Of a DNA stretch of 64,000 nucleotides, positions 50,965-63,916 are shown piece by piece. The position numbers and the translations under genes were made by a program. Within the stretch, counting starts at the first letter, position 1. Each line of letters opens with the position of its first letter. This stretch comes from Prosopocoilus inquinatus (lineage: Eukaryota; Arthropoda; Insecta; Coleoptera; Lucanidae): the NCBI GenBank assembly GCA_036172665.1, contig CM069880.1, positions 64,501-128,500 on the forward strand. The letters are read 5' to 3'. Under the pieces are notes generated by a model. It saw nothing but the letters and a program-made list of their open reading frames with translations, was not told the DNA's origin and searched no databases.

Positions 50965-53900
50965 TGTGATGTATCTAATCGATCCTTACTCATCTATCAT
51001 GTTATTTTACGTTTGGATGGACTCCAGTAACTCTGATGTGAGATACAAAGTTTTAGGACGCAGCAGAAGCTGGAAATAGTTTTGAACGAAACAACACGTA
51101 TTAGCGTTGTTCCTGTGATGTATCTAATCGATCCTTACTTAGCTACTATGTTATTTGACGTTTCGATGAACTCCAGTAACTCTAATGTGAGATACGAAAT
51201 TTTCGGACGCAGCAGCAGCTGGAAATAGTTTTAAACGAAACAACACATATTAGCGTTGTTCCTGTGATGTATCTAATCGATCCTTACTCATCTATCATGT
51301 TATTTGACGTTTGGACGGACTCCAGTAACTCTGATGTGAGATACAAAGTTCTCGGACGCAGCAGAAGCTGGAAATAGTTTTGAACGAAACAACACGTATT
51401 AGCGTTGTTCCTGTGATGTATCTAAACGATCCTTACTTATCTAACATGTTATTTGACGTTTGGATGGGCTCCAGTAAGACTGATGTGAGATACAAAGTTT
51501 TTGGACGCAGCAGGAGCTTTAAATAGTTTTAAACGAAACAACACGTATTAGCGTTGTTGCTGTGCTGTATCTAATCGATCCTTTCTCATCTATCATGTCA
51601 TTTGACGTTTGGATGGACTCCAGTAACTCTGATGTGAGATACGAAGTTCTCGGACGCAGCAGAAGCTGGAAATAGTTTTAAACGAAACAACACGCATTAG
51701 CGTTGTTCCTGTGATGTATCTAATCGATCCTTACTCATCTATCATGTTATTTGGCGTTTCGATGGACTCCAGTAACTTTGATATGAGATACGAAGTTCTC
51801 GGACGCAGTTGAAGCTGGAAATAGTTTTAAACGAAACAACACGCATTAGCGTTGTTCCTGTGATGTATCTAATCGATCCTTACTCATCTATCATGTTATT
51901 TGAAGTTTGGATAGACTCCAGTAACTCTGATGTGAGATACAAAGTTCTCGGACGCAGCAGAAGCTGGAAATAGTTTTGAACGAAACAACACGTATTAGCG
52001 TTGTTCCTGTGATGTATCTAAACGATCCTTACTTATCTAACATGTTATTTGACGTTTGGATGGACTCCAGTAAGTCTGATGTGAGATACAAAGTTTTTGG
52101 TCGCAGCAGGAGCTTTAAATAGTTTTAAACGAAACAACACACATTAGCGTTGTTCCTGTGATGTATCTAATTGATCCTTACTCATCTATCATGTTATTTG
52201 GCGTTTCGATGAACTCCAGTAACTTTGATATGAGATACGAAGTTCTCGGACGCAGCTGAAGCTGGAAATAGTTTTAAACGAAACAACACGCATTAGCGTT
52301 GTTCCTGTGATGTATCTAATCGATCCTTACTCATCTATCATGTTATTTGACGTTTCGATGGACTCCAGTAACTTTGATGTGAGATACGACGTTTTCTTAC
52401 GCAGCAGAAGCTGGAAATAGTTTTAAACGAAACAACACGCATTAGCGATGTTCCTGTGATGTATCTAATCGATCCTTACTCATCTATCATGTTATTTTAC
52501 GTTTGGATGGACTCCAGTAACTCTGATGTGAGATACAAAGTTTTTGGACGCAGCAGAAGATGGAAATAGTTTTGAACGAAACAACACGTATTAGCGTTGT
52601 TCCTGTGATGTATCTAATCGATCCTTACTTAGCTACTATGTTATTTGACGTTTCGATGGACTCCAGTAACTCTAATGTGAGATACGAAATTTTCGGACGC
52701 AGCAGCAGCTGGAAATAGTTTTAAACGAAACAACACATATTAGCGTTGTTCCTGTGATGTATCTAATCGATCCTTACTCATCTATCATGTTATTTGACGG
52801 TTGGACGGACTCCAGTAACTCTGATGTGAGATACAAAGTTCTCGGACGCAGCAGAAGCTGGAAATAGTTTCGAACGAAACAACACGTATTAGCGTTGTTC
52901 CTGTGATGTATCTAAACTATCCTTACTTATCTAACATGTTATTTGACGTTTGGATGGACTCCAGTAAGTCTGATGTGAGATACAAAGTTTTTGGACGCAG
53001 CTGAAGCTAGAAATAGTTTTAAACGAAACAACACGCATTAGCGTTGTTCCTGTGATGTATCTAAACGATCCTTACGTATCTAACATGTTATTTGACGTTT
53101 GGATGGACTCCAGTAAGTCTGATGTGAGATACAATGTTTTTGGACGCAGCAGGAGCTGGAAATAGTTTTAAACGAAACAACACGTATTAGCGATGTTCCT
53201 GTGATGTATCTAATCGATCCTTACTTAGCTACTATGTTATTTGACGTTTCGATGGACTCCAGTAACTCTAATGTGAGATACGAAATTTTCGGACGCAGCA
53301 GCAGCTGGAAATAGTTTTAAACGAAACAACACATATTAGCGTTGTTCCTGTGATGTATCTAATCGATCCTTACTCATCTATCATGTTATTTGACGTTTGG
53401 ACGGACTCCAGTAACTCTGATGTGAGATACAAAGTTCTCGGACGCAGCAGAAGCTGGAAATAGTTTCGAACGAAACAACACGTATTAGCGTTGTTCCTGT
53501 GATATATCTAAACTATCCTTACTTATCTAACATGTTATTTGACGTTTGGATGGACTCCAGTAAGTCTGATGTGAGATACAAAGTTTTTGGACGCAGCTGA
53601 AGCTAGAAATAGTTTTAAACGAAACAACACGCATTAGCGTTGTTCCTGTGATGTATCTAATCGATCCTTACTTATCTATCATGTTATTTGACATTTCGAT
53701 GGACTCCAGTAACTCTGATGTGAGATACGACGTTTTCAGACGCAGCAGAAGCTGGAAATAGTTTTAAACGAAACAACACGTATTAGCGTTGTTCCTGTGA
53801 TGTATCTAATCGATCCTTACTTATCTATCATGTTATTTGACGTTTGGATGGACTCCAGTAACTCTGATGTGAGATACGAAGTTCTCGGACGCAACAGAAA

Positions 53901-55434
53901 CTGGAAATAGTTTTAAACGAAACAACACGCATTAGCGTTGTTCCTGTGATGTATCTAATTGATCCTTACTCATCTATCATGTTATTTGGCGTTTCGATGG
54001 ACTCCAGTAACTTTGATATGAGATACGAAGTTCTCGGACGCAGCTGAAGCTGGAAATAGTTTTAAACTAAACAACACGCATTAGCGTTGTTCCTGTGATG
54101 TATCTAATCGATCCTTACTCATCTATCATGTTATTTGACGTTTCGATGGACTCCAGTAACTTTGATGTGAGATACGACGTTTTCTTACGCAGCAGAAGCT
54201 GGAAATAGTTTTAAACGAAACAACACGCATTAGCGATGTTCCTGTGATGTATCTAATCGATCCTTACTCATCTATCATGTTATTTTACGTTTGGATGGAC
54301 TCCAGTAACTCTGATGTGAGATACAAAGTTTTTGGACGCAGCAGAAGCTGGAAATAGTTTTGAACGAAACAACACGTATTAGCGTTGTTCCTGTGATGTA
54401 TCTAATCGATCCTTACTTAGCTACTATGTTATTTGACGTTTCGATGGACTCCAGTAACTCTAATGTGAGTAACGAAATTTTCGGACGCAGCAGCAGCTGG
54501 AAATAGTTTTAAACGAAACAACACATATTAGCGTTGTTCCTGTGATGTATCTAATCGATCCTTACTCATCTATCATGTTATTTGGGGTTTCGATGGACTC
54601 CAGTAACTTTGATATGAGATACGAAGTTCTCGGACGCAGTTGAAGCTGGAAATAGTTTTAAACGAAACAACACGCATTAGCGTTGTTCCTGTTATGTATC
54701 TAATCGATCCTTACTCATCTATCATGTTATTTGAAGTTTGGATAGACTCCAGTAACTCTGATGTGAGATACAAAGTTCTCGGACGCAGCAGAAGCTGGAA
54801 ATAGTTTTGAACGAAACAACACGTATTAGCGTTGTTCCTGTGATGTATCTAAACGATCCTTACTTATCTAACATGTTATTTGACGTTTGGATGGACTCCA
54901 GTAAGTCTGATGTGAGATACAAAGTTTTTGGACGCAGCAGGAGCTTTAAATAGTTTTAAACGAAACAACACGTATTAGCGTTGTTCCTGTGCTGTATCTA
55001 ATCGATCCTTTCTTATCTATCATGTTATTTGACGTTTCGATGGACTCCAGTAACTCTGATATGAGATACAACGTTTTCGGACGCAGCAGAAGCTGGAAAT
55101 AGTTTTAAACGAAACAACACGCATTAGCGATGTTCCTGTGATGTATCTAATCGATCCTTACTCATCTATCATGTTATTTTACGTTTGGATGGACTCCAGT
55201 AACTCTGATGTGAGATACAAAGTTTTTGGACGCAGCAGAAGCTGGAAATAGTTTTGAACGAAACAACACGTATTAGCGTTGTTCCTGTGATGTATCTAAT
55301 CGATCCTTACTTAGCTACTATGTTATTTGACGTTTCGATGGACTCCAGTAACTCTAATGTGAGATACGAAATTTTCGGACGCAGCAGCAGCTGGAAATAG
55401 TTTTAAACGGAACAACACATATTAGCGTTGTTCC

Positions 55435-55576
55435 TGTGATGTATCTAATCGATCCTTACTCATCTATCATGTTATTTAGTAACATTTTAGTAACATTGAT
55501 GTGAGATACGAAGTTCTCGGACGCAGCTGAAGCTAGAAATAGTTTTAAACGAAACAACACGCATTAGCGTTGTTCC
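55435..55576 (+). repeat. 142-bp rearranged monomer (copy 2)
   Basis: Same rearrangement as at 46,131, with one base changed (AACATTTTAG against AACATATTAG). It is preceded by a B monomer, while copy 1 is preceded by a B/C hybrid monomer. Confidence 0.9.
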
Positions 55577-55724
55577 TGTGATGTATCTAATCGATCCTTA
55601 CTCATCTATCATGTTACTTGGCGTTTCGATGGACTCCAGTAACTTTGATGTGAGATACGAAGTTCTCGGACGCAGCTGAAGCTAGAAATGGTTTTAAACG
55701 AAACAACACGTATTAGCGTGTTCC
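55577..55724 (+). repeat. 148-bp E monomer, 1-bp deletion
   Basis: Z copy 2 counterpart of 46,273-46,420, directly after the 142-bp monomer, with the GCGTGTTCC tail. Confidence 0.9.
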
Positions 55725-56767
55725 TGTGATGTATCTAATCGATCTTTACTCATCTATCAAGTTATTTGACGTTTGGATGGACTCCAGTAACTCTGATGTG
55801 AGATACAAAGTTTACGGACGCAGCAGAAGCTGGAAATAGTTTTGAACGAAACAACACGCATTAGCGATGTTCCTGTGATGTATCTAATCGATCCTTACTC
55901 ATCTATCATGTTATTTGACGTTTGGACGGACTCCAGTAACTCTGATGTGAGATACAAAGTTCTCGGACGCAGCAGAAGCTGGAAATAGTTTTGAACGAAA
56001 CAACACGTATTAGCGTTGTTCCTGTGATGTATCTAAACTATCCTTACTTATCTAACATGTTATTTGACGTTTGGATGGACTCCAGTAAGTCTGATGTGAG
56101 ATACAAAGTTTTTGGACGCAGCTGAAGCTAGAAATAGTTCTAAACGAAACAACACGCATTAGCGTTGTTCCTGTGATGTATCTAATCGATCCTTACTTAT
56201 CTATCATGTTATTTGGCGTTTCGATGGACTCCAGTAACTTTGATGTGAGATACGAAGTTCACGGACGCAGCTGAAGCTAGAAATAGTTTTAAACGAAACA
56301 ACACGCATTAGCGTTGTTCCTGTGATGTATCTAATCGATCCTTACTTATCTATCATGTTATTTGACGTTTCGATGGACTCCAGTAACTCTGATGTGAGAT
56401 ACGACGTTTTCAGACGCAGCAGAAGCTGGAAATAGTTTTAAACGAAACAACACGTATTAGCGTTGTTCCTGTGATGTATCTAATCGATCCTTACTTATCT
56501 ATCATGTTATTTGACGTTTGGATGGACTCCAGTAACTCTGATGTGAGATACGAAGTTCTCGGACGCAGCAGAAGCTGGAAATAGTTTTAAACGAAACAAC
56601 ACGCATTAGCGTTGTTCCTGTGATGTATCTAATCGATCCTTACTCATCTATCATGTTATTTGACGTTTCGATGGACTCCAGTAACATTGATGTGAGATAC
56701 GAAGTTCTCGGACGCAGCTGAAGCTAGAAATAGTTTTAAACGAAACAACACGCATTAGCGTTGTTCC

Positions 56768-56915
56768 TGTGATGTATCTAATCGATCCTTACTCATCTAT
56801 CATGTTACTTGGCGTTTCGATGGACTCCAGTAACTTTGATGTGAGATACGAAGTTCTCGGACGCAGCTGAAGCTAGAAATGGTTTTAAACGAAACAACAC
56901 GTATTAGCGTGTTCC
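56768..56915 (+). repeat. 148-bp E monomer, 1-bp deletion
   Basis: Counterpart of 47,464 but without its 3-bp loss. The following anchor is TGTCATG instead of TGTGATG. Confidence 0.9.
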
Positions 56916-59299
56916 TGTCATGTATCTAATCGATCTTTACTCATCTATCAAGTTATTTGACGATTGGATGGACTCCAGTAACTCTGATGTGAGATACAAA
57001 GTTTTCGGACGCAGCAGAAGCTGGAAATAGTTTTGAACGAAACAACACGCATTAGCGATGTTCCTGTGATGTATCTAATCGATCCTTACTCATCTATCAT
57101 GTTATTTTACGTTTGGATGGACTCCAGTAACTCTGATGTGAGATACAAAGTTTTTGGACGCAGCAGAAGCTGGAAATAGTTTTGAACGAAACAACACGTA
57201 TTAGCGTTGTTCCTGTGATGTATCTAATCGATCCCTACTTATCTGTCATGTTATTTGACGTTTCGATGGACTCCACTAACTCTGATGTGAGATACGACGT
57301 TTTCGGACGCAGCAGCAGCTGGAAATAGTTTTAAACGAAACAACACATATTAGCGTTGTTCCTGTGATGTATCTAATCGATCCTTACTCATCTAACATGT
57401 TATTTGACGTTTGGACGGACTCCAGTAACTCTGATGTGAGATACAAAGTTCTCGGACGCAGCAGAAGCTGGAAATAGTTTTGAACGAAACAACACGTATT
57501 AGCGTTGTTCCTGTGATGTATCTAAACGATCCTTACTTATCTAACATGTTATTTGACGTTTGGATGGACTCCAGTAAGTCTGATGTGATATACAAAGTTT
57601 TTGGACTGAGCAGGAGCTGGAAATAGTTTTAAACGAAACAACACGCATTGGCGTTGTTCCTGTGATGTATCTAATCGATCCTTACTTATCTATCATGTTA
57701 TGTTACGTTTCGATGGACTCCAGTAACTCTGATGTGAGATACGACGTTTTCAGACGCAGCAGAAGCTGGAAACAGTTTTAAACGAAACAACACGTATTAG
57801 CGTTGTTCCTGTGATGTATCTAATCGATCCTTACTCATCTATCATGTTATTTGAAGTTTGGATGGACTCCAGTAACTCTGATGTGAGATACAAAGTTCCC
57901 GGACGCAGCAGAAGCTGCAAATAGTTTTGAACGAAACAACACGTATTAGCGTTGTTCCTGTGACGTATCTAATCGATCCTTACTTAGCTACTATGTTATT
58001 TGACGTTTCGATGGACTCCAGTAAATCTAATGTGAGATACGAAATTTTCGGACGCAGCAGCAGCTGGAAATAGTTTTAGACGAAACAACACATATTAGCG
58101 TTGTTCCTGTGATGTATCTAATCGATCCTTACTCATCTATCATGTTATTTGACGTTTGGACGGACTCCAGTAACTCTGATGTGAGATACAAAGTTCTCGG
58201 ACGCAGCAGAAGCTGGAAATAGTTTTGAACGAAACAACACGTATTAGCGTTGTTCCTGTGATGTATCTAAACTATCCTTACTTATCTAACATGTTATTTG
58301 ACGTTTGGATGGGCTCCAGTAAGTCTGATGTGAGATAAAAAGTTTTTGGACGCAGCTGAAGCTAGAAATAGTTTTAAACGAAACAACACGCATTAGCGTT
58401 GTTCCTGTGATGTATCTAATCGATCCTTACTTATCTATCATGTTATTTGGCGTTTCGATGGACTCCAGTAACTCTGATGTGAGATACGACGTTTTCAGAC
58501 GCAGCAGAAGCTGGAAATAGTTTTAAACGAAACAACACGTATTAGCGTTGTTCCTGTGATGTGTCTAATCGATCCTTACTTATCTATCATGTTATTTGAC
58601 GTTTGGATGGACTCCAGTAACTCTGATGTGAGATACGAAGTTCTCGGACGCAGCAGAAGCTGGAAATAGTTTTAAACGAAACAACACGCATTAGCGTTGT
58701 TCCTGTGATGTATCTAATCGATCCTTACTCATCTATCATGTTATTTGTCGTTTCGATGGACTCCAGTAACATTGATGTGAGATACGAAGTTCTCGGACGC
58801 AGCTGAAGCTAGAAATAGTTTTAAACGAAACAACACGCATTAGCGTTGTTCCTGTGATGTATCTAATCGATCCTTACTCATCTATCATGTTACTTGGCGT
58901 TTCGATGGACTTCAGTAACTTTGATGTGAGATACGAAGTTCTCGGACGCAGCTGAAGCTAGAAATGGTTTTAAACGAAACAACACGCATTAGCGATGTTC
59001 CTGTGATGTATCTAATCGATCCTTACTCATCTATCATGTTATTTTACGTTTGGATGGACTCCAGTAACTCTGATGTGAGATACAAAGTTTTTGGACGCAG
59101 CAGAAGATGGAAATAGTTTTGAACGAAACAACACGTATTAGCGTTGTTCCTGTGATGTATCTAAACTATCCTTACTTATCTAACATGTTATTTGACGTTT
59201 GGATGGACTCCAGTAAGTCTGATGTGAGATACAAAGTTTTTGGACGCAGCTGAAGCTAGAAATAGTTTTAAACGAAACAACACGCATTAGCGTTGTTCC

Positions 59300-59447
59300 T
59301 GTGATGTATCTAATCGATCCTTACTCATCTATCATGTTACTTGGCGTTTCGATGGACTTAAGTAACTTTGATGTGAGATACGAAGTTCTCGGACGCAGCT
59401 GAAGCTAGAAATGGTTTTAAACGAAACAACACGTATTAGCGTGTTCC
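59300..59447 (+). repeat. 148-bp E monomer, 1-bp deletion
   Basis: GCGTGTTCC tail with AAATGGTTTT. It has a private GGACTTAAG. Confidence 0.9.
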
Positions 59448-62400
59448 TGTGATGTATCTAATCGATCTTTACTCATCTATCAAGTTATTTGACGTTTGGA
59501 TGGACTCCAGTAACTCTGATGTGAGATACAAAGTTTACGGACGCAGCAGAAGCTGGAAATAGTTTTGAACGAAACAACACGCATTAGCGATGTTCCTGTG
59601 ATGTATCTAATCGATCCTTACTCATCTATCATGTTATTTGACGTTTGGACGGACTCCAGTAACTCTGATGTGAGATACAAAGTTCTCGGACGCAGCAGAA
59701 GCTGGAAATAGTTTTGAACGAAACAACACGTATTAGCGTTGTTCCTGTGATGTATCTAAACTATCCTTACTTATCTAACATGTTATTTGACGTTTGGATG
59801 GACTCCAGTAAGTCTGATGTGAGATACAAAGTTTTTGGACGCAGCTGAAGCTAGAAATAGTTTTAAACGAAACAACACGCATTAGCGTTGTTCCTGTGAT
59901 GTATCTAATCGATCCTTACTTATCTATCATGTTATTTGGCGTTTCGATGGACTCCAGTAACTTTGATGTGAGATACGAAGTTCACGGACGCAGCTGAAGC
60001 TAGAAATAGTTTTAAACGAAACAACACGCATTAGCGTTGTTCCTGTGATGTATCTAATCGATCCTTACTTATCTATCATGTTATTTGACGTTTCGATGGA
60101 CTCCAGTAACTCTGATGTGAGATACGACGTTTTCAGACGCAGCAGAAGCTGGAAATAGTTTTAAACGAAACAACACGCATTAGCGTTGTTCCTGTGATGT
60201 ATCTAATCGATCCTTACTCATCTATCATGTTATTTGACGTTTCGATGGACTCCAGTAACATTGATGTGAGATACGAAGTTCTCGGACGCAGCTGAAGCTA
60301 GAAATAGTTTTAAACGAAACAACACGCATTAGCGTTGTTCCTGTGATGTATCTAATCGATCCTTACTCATCTATCATGTTACTTGGCGTTTCGATGGACT
60401 TCAGTAACTTTGATGTGAGATACGAAGTTCTCGGACGCAGCTGAAGCTAGAAATGGTTTTAAACGAAACAACACGCATTAGCGGTGTTCCTGTGATGTAT
60501 CTAATCGATCCTTACTCATCTATCATGTTATTTTACGTTTGGATGGACTCCAGTAACTCTGATGTGAGATACAAAGTTTTTGGACGCAGCAGAAGATGGA
60601 AATAGTTTTGAACGAAACAACACGTATTAGCGTTGTTCCTGTGATGTATCTAATCGATCCTTACTTAGCTACTATGTTATTTGACGTTTCGATGGACTCC
60701 AGTAACTCTAATGTGAGATACGAAATTTTCGGACGCAGCAGCAGCTGGAAATAGTTTTAAACGAAACAACACATATTAGCGTTGTTCCTGTGATGTATCT
60801 AATCGATCCTTACTCATCTATCATGTTATTTGAAGTTTGGATGGACTCCAGTAACTCTGATGTGAGATACAAAGTTCTCGGACGCAGCAGAAGCTGGAAA
60901 TAGTTTTGAACGAAACAACACGTATTAGCGTTGTTCCTGTGATGTATCTAAACGATCCTTACTCATCTATCATGTTATTTGACGTTTGGATGGACTCCAG
61001 TAAGTCTGATGTGAGATACAAAGTTCTTGGACGCAGCAGGAGCTGGAAATAGTTTTAAACGAAACAACACGTATTAGCGATGTTCCTGTGATGTATCTAA
61101 TCGATCTTTACTCATCTATCAAGTTATTTGACGATTGGATGGACTCCAGTAACTCTGATGTGAGATACAAAGTTTACGGACGCAGCAGAAGCTGGAAATA
61201 GTTTTGAACGAAACAACACGCATTAGCGATGTTCCTCTGATGTGTCTAATCGATCCTTACTCATCTATCATGTTATTTTACGTTTGGATGGACTCCAGTA
61301 ACTCTGATGTGAGATACAAAGTTTTTGGACGCAGCAGAAGCTGGAAATAGTTTTGAACGAAACAACACGTATTAGCGTTGTTCCTGTGATGTATCTAATC
61401 GATCCCTACTTATCTGTCATGTTATTTGACATTTCGATGGACTCCACTAACTCTGATGTGAGATACGACGTTTTCGGACGCAGCAGCAGCTGGAAATAGT
61501 TTTAAACGAAACAACACATATTAGCGTTGTTCCTGTGATGTATCTAATCGATCCTTACTCATCTAACATGTTATTTGACGTTTGGACGGACTCCAGTAAC
61601 TCTGATGTGAGATACAAAGTTCTCGGACGCAGCAGAAGCTGGAAATAGTTTTGAACGAAACAACACGTATTAGCGTTGTTCCTGTGATGTATCTAAACGA
61701 TCCTTACTTATCTAACATGTTATTTGACGTTTGGATGGACTCCAGTAAGTCTGATGTGAGATACAAAGTTTTTGGACTGAGCAGGAGCTGGAAATAGTTT
61801 TAAACGAAACAACACGCATTGGCGTTGTTCCTGTGATGAATCTAATCGATCCTTACTCATCTATCATGTTATTTGGCGTTTCGATGGACTCCAGTAACTT
61901 TGATGTGAGATACGAAGTTCACGGACGCAGCTGAAGCTAGAAATAGTTTTAAACGAAACAACACGCATTAGCGTTGTTCCTGTGATGTATCTAATCGATC
62001 CTTACTTATCTATCATGTTATTTGACGTTTCGATGGTCTCCAGAAACTCTGATGTGAGATACGACGTTTTCAGACGCAGCAGAAGCTGGAAATAGTTTTA
62101 AACGAAACAACACGTATTAGCGTTGTTCCTGTGATGTATCTAATCGATCCTTACTTATCTATCATGTTATTTGACGTTTGGATGGACTCCAGTAAGTCTG
62201 ATGTGAGATACAAAGTCTTGGGACGCAGCAGGAGCTGGAAATAGTTTTAAGCGAAACAACACGCATTAGCGTTGTTCCTGTGATGTATCTAATCGATCTT
62301 TACTCATCTATCAAGTTATTTGACGTTTGGATGGACTCCAGTAACTCTGATGTGAGATACAAAGTTCTCGGACGCAGCAGAAGCTGGAAATAGTTTTGAA

Positions 62401-63172
62401 CGAAACAACACGTATTAGCGTTGTTCCTGTGATGTATCTAAACTATCCTTACTTATCTAACATGTTATTTGACGTTTAGATGGACTCCAGTAAGTCTGAT
62501 GTGAGATACAAAGTTTTTGGACGCAGCTGAAGCTAGAAATAGTTCTAAACGAAACAACACGCATTAGCGTTGTTCCTGTGATGTATCTAATCGATCCTTA
62601 CTTATCTATCATGTTATTTGGCGTTTCGATGGACTCCAGTAACTTTGATGTGAGATACGAAGTTCACGGACGCAGCTGAAGCTAGAAATAGTTTTAAACG
62701 AAACAACACGCATTAGCGTTGTTCCTGTGATGTATCTAATCGATCCTTACTTATCTATCATGTTATTTGACGTTTCGATGGACTCCAGTAACTCTGATGT
62801 GAGATACGACGTTTTCAGACGCAGCAGAAGCTGGAAATAGTTTTAAACGAAACAACACGTATTAGCGTTGTTCCTGTGATGTATCTAATCGATCCTTACT
62901 TATCTATCATGTTATTTGACGTTTGGATGGACTCCAGTAACTCTGATGTGAGATACGAAGTTCTCGGACGCAGCAGAAGCTGGAAATAGTTTTAAACGAA
63001 ACAACACGTATTAGCGTTGTTCCTGTGATGTATCTAATCGATCCTTACTCATCTATCATGTTATTTGACGTTTCGATGGACTCCAGTAACATTGATGTGA
63101 GATACGAAGTTCTCGGACGCAGCTGAAGCTAGAAATAGTTTTAAACGAAACAACACGCATTAGCGTTGTTCC

Positions 63173-63320
63173 TGTGATGTATCTAATCGATCCTTACTCA
63201 TCTATCATGTTACTTGGCGTTTCGATGGACTCCAGTAACTTTGATGTGAGATACGAAGTTCTCGGACGCAGCTGAAGCTAGAAATGGTTTTAAACGAAAC
63301 AACACGTATTAGCGTGTTCC
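63173..63320 (+). repeat. 148-bp E monomer, 1-bp deletion
   Basis: GCGTGTTCC tail. It is the counterpart of 56,768 in the 6,405-bp-shifted copy. Confidence 0.9.
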
Positions 63321-63916
63321 TGTGATGTATCTAATCGATCTTTACTCATCTATCAAGTTATTTGACGATTGGATGGACTCCAGTAACTCTGATGTGAGAT
63401 ACAAAGTTTACGGACGCAGCAGAAGCTGGAAATAGTTTTGAACGAAACAACACGCATTAGCGATGTTCCTGTGATGTATCTAATCGATCCTTACTCATCT
63501 ATCATGTTATTTTACGTTTGGATGGACTCCAGTAACTCTGATGTGAGATACAAAGTTTTTGGACGCAGCAGAAGCTGGAAATAGTTTTGAACGAAACAAC
63601 ACGTATTAGCGTTGTTCCTGTGATGTATCTAATCGATCCCTACTTATCTGTCATGTTATTTGACGTTTCGATGGACTCCACTAACTCTGATGTGAGATAC
63701 GACGTTTTCGGACGCAGCAGCAGCTGGAAATAGTTTTAAACGAAACAACACATATTAGCGTTGTTCCTGTGATGTATCTAATCGATCCTTACTCATCTAA
63801 CATGTTATTTGACGTTTGGACGGACTCCAGTAACTCTGATGTGAGATACAAAGTTCTCGGACGCAGCAGAAGCTGGAAATAGTTTTGAACGAAACAACAC
63901 GTATTAGCGTTGTTCC

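Larger units (their letters stand above)
49450..58600. repeat. Super-repeat Z, copy 2 (about 9.2 kb)
   Basis: This is the tandem partner of 38,515-49,449, shortened by a net 12 monomers with 11 bp restored (1,777 bp). The largest step is 1,043 bp (seven monomers), lost next to 55,435-55,475. Copy 2 ends near 58,600, where the GATGTGTCTAATCG monomer appears as in the start of copy 2 but continues with a full-length, not fused, monomer. Confidence 0.9.
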
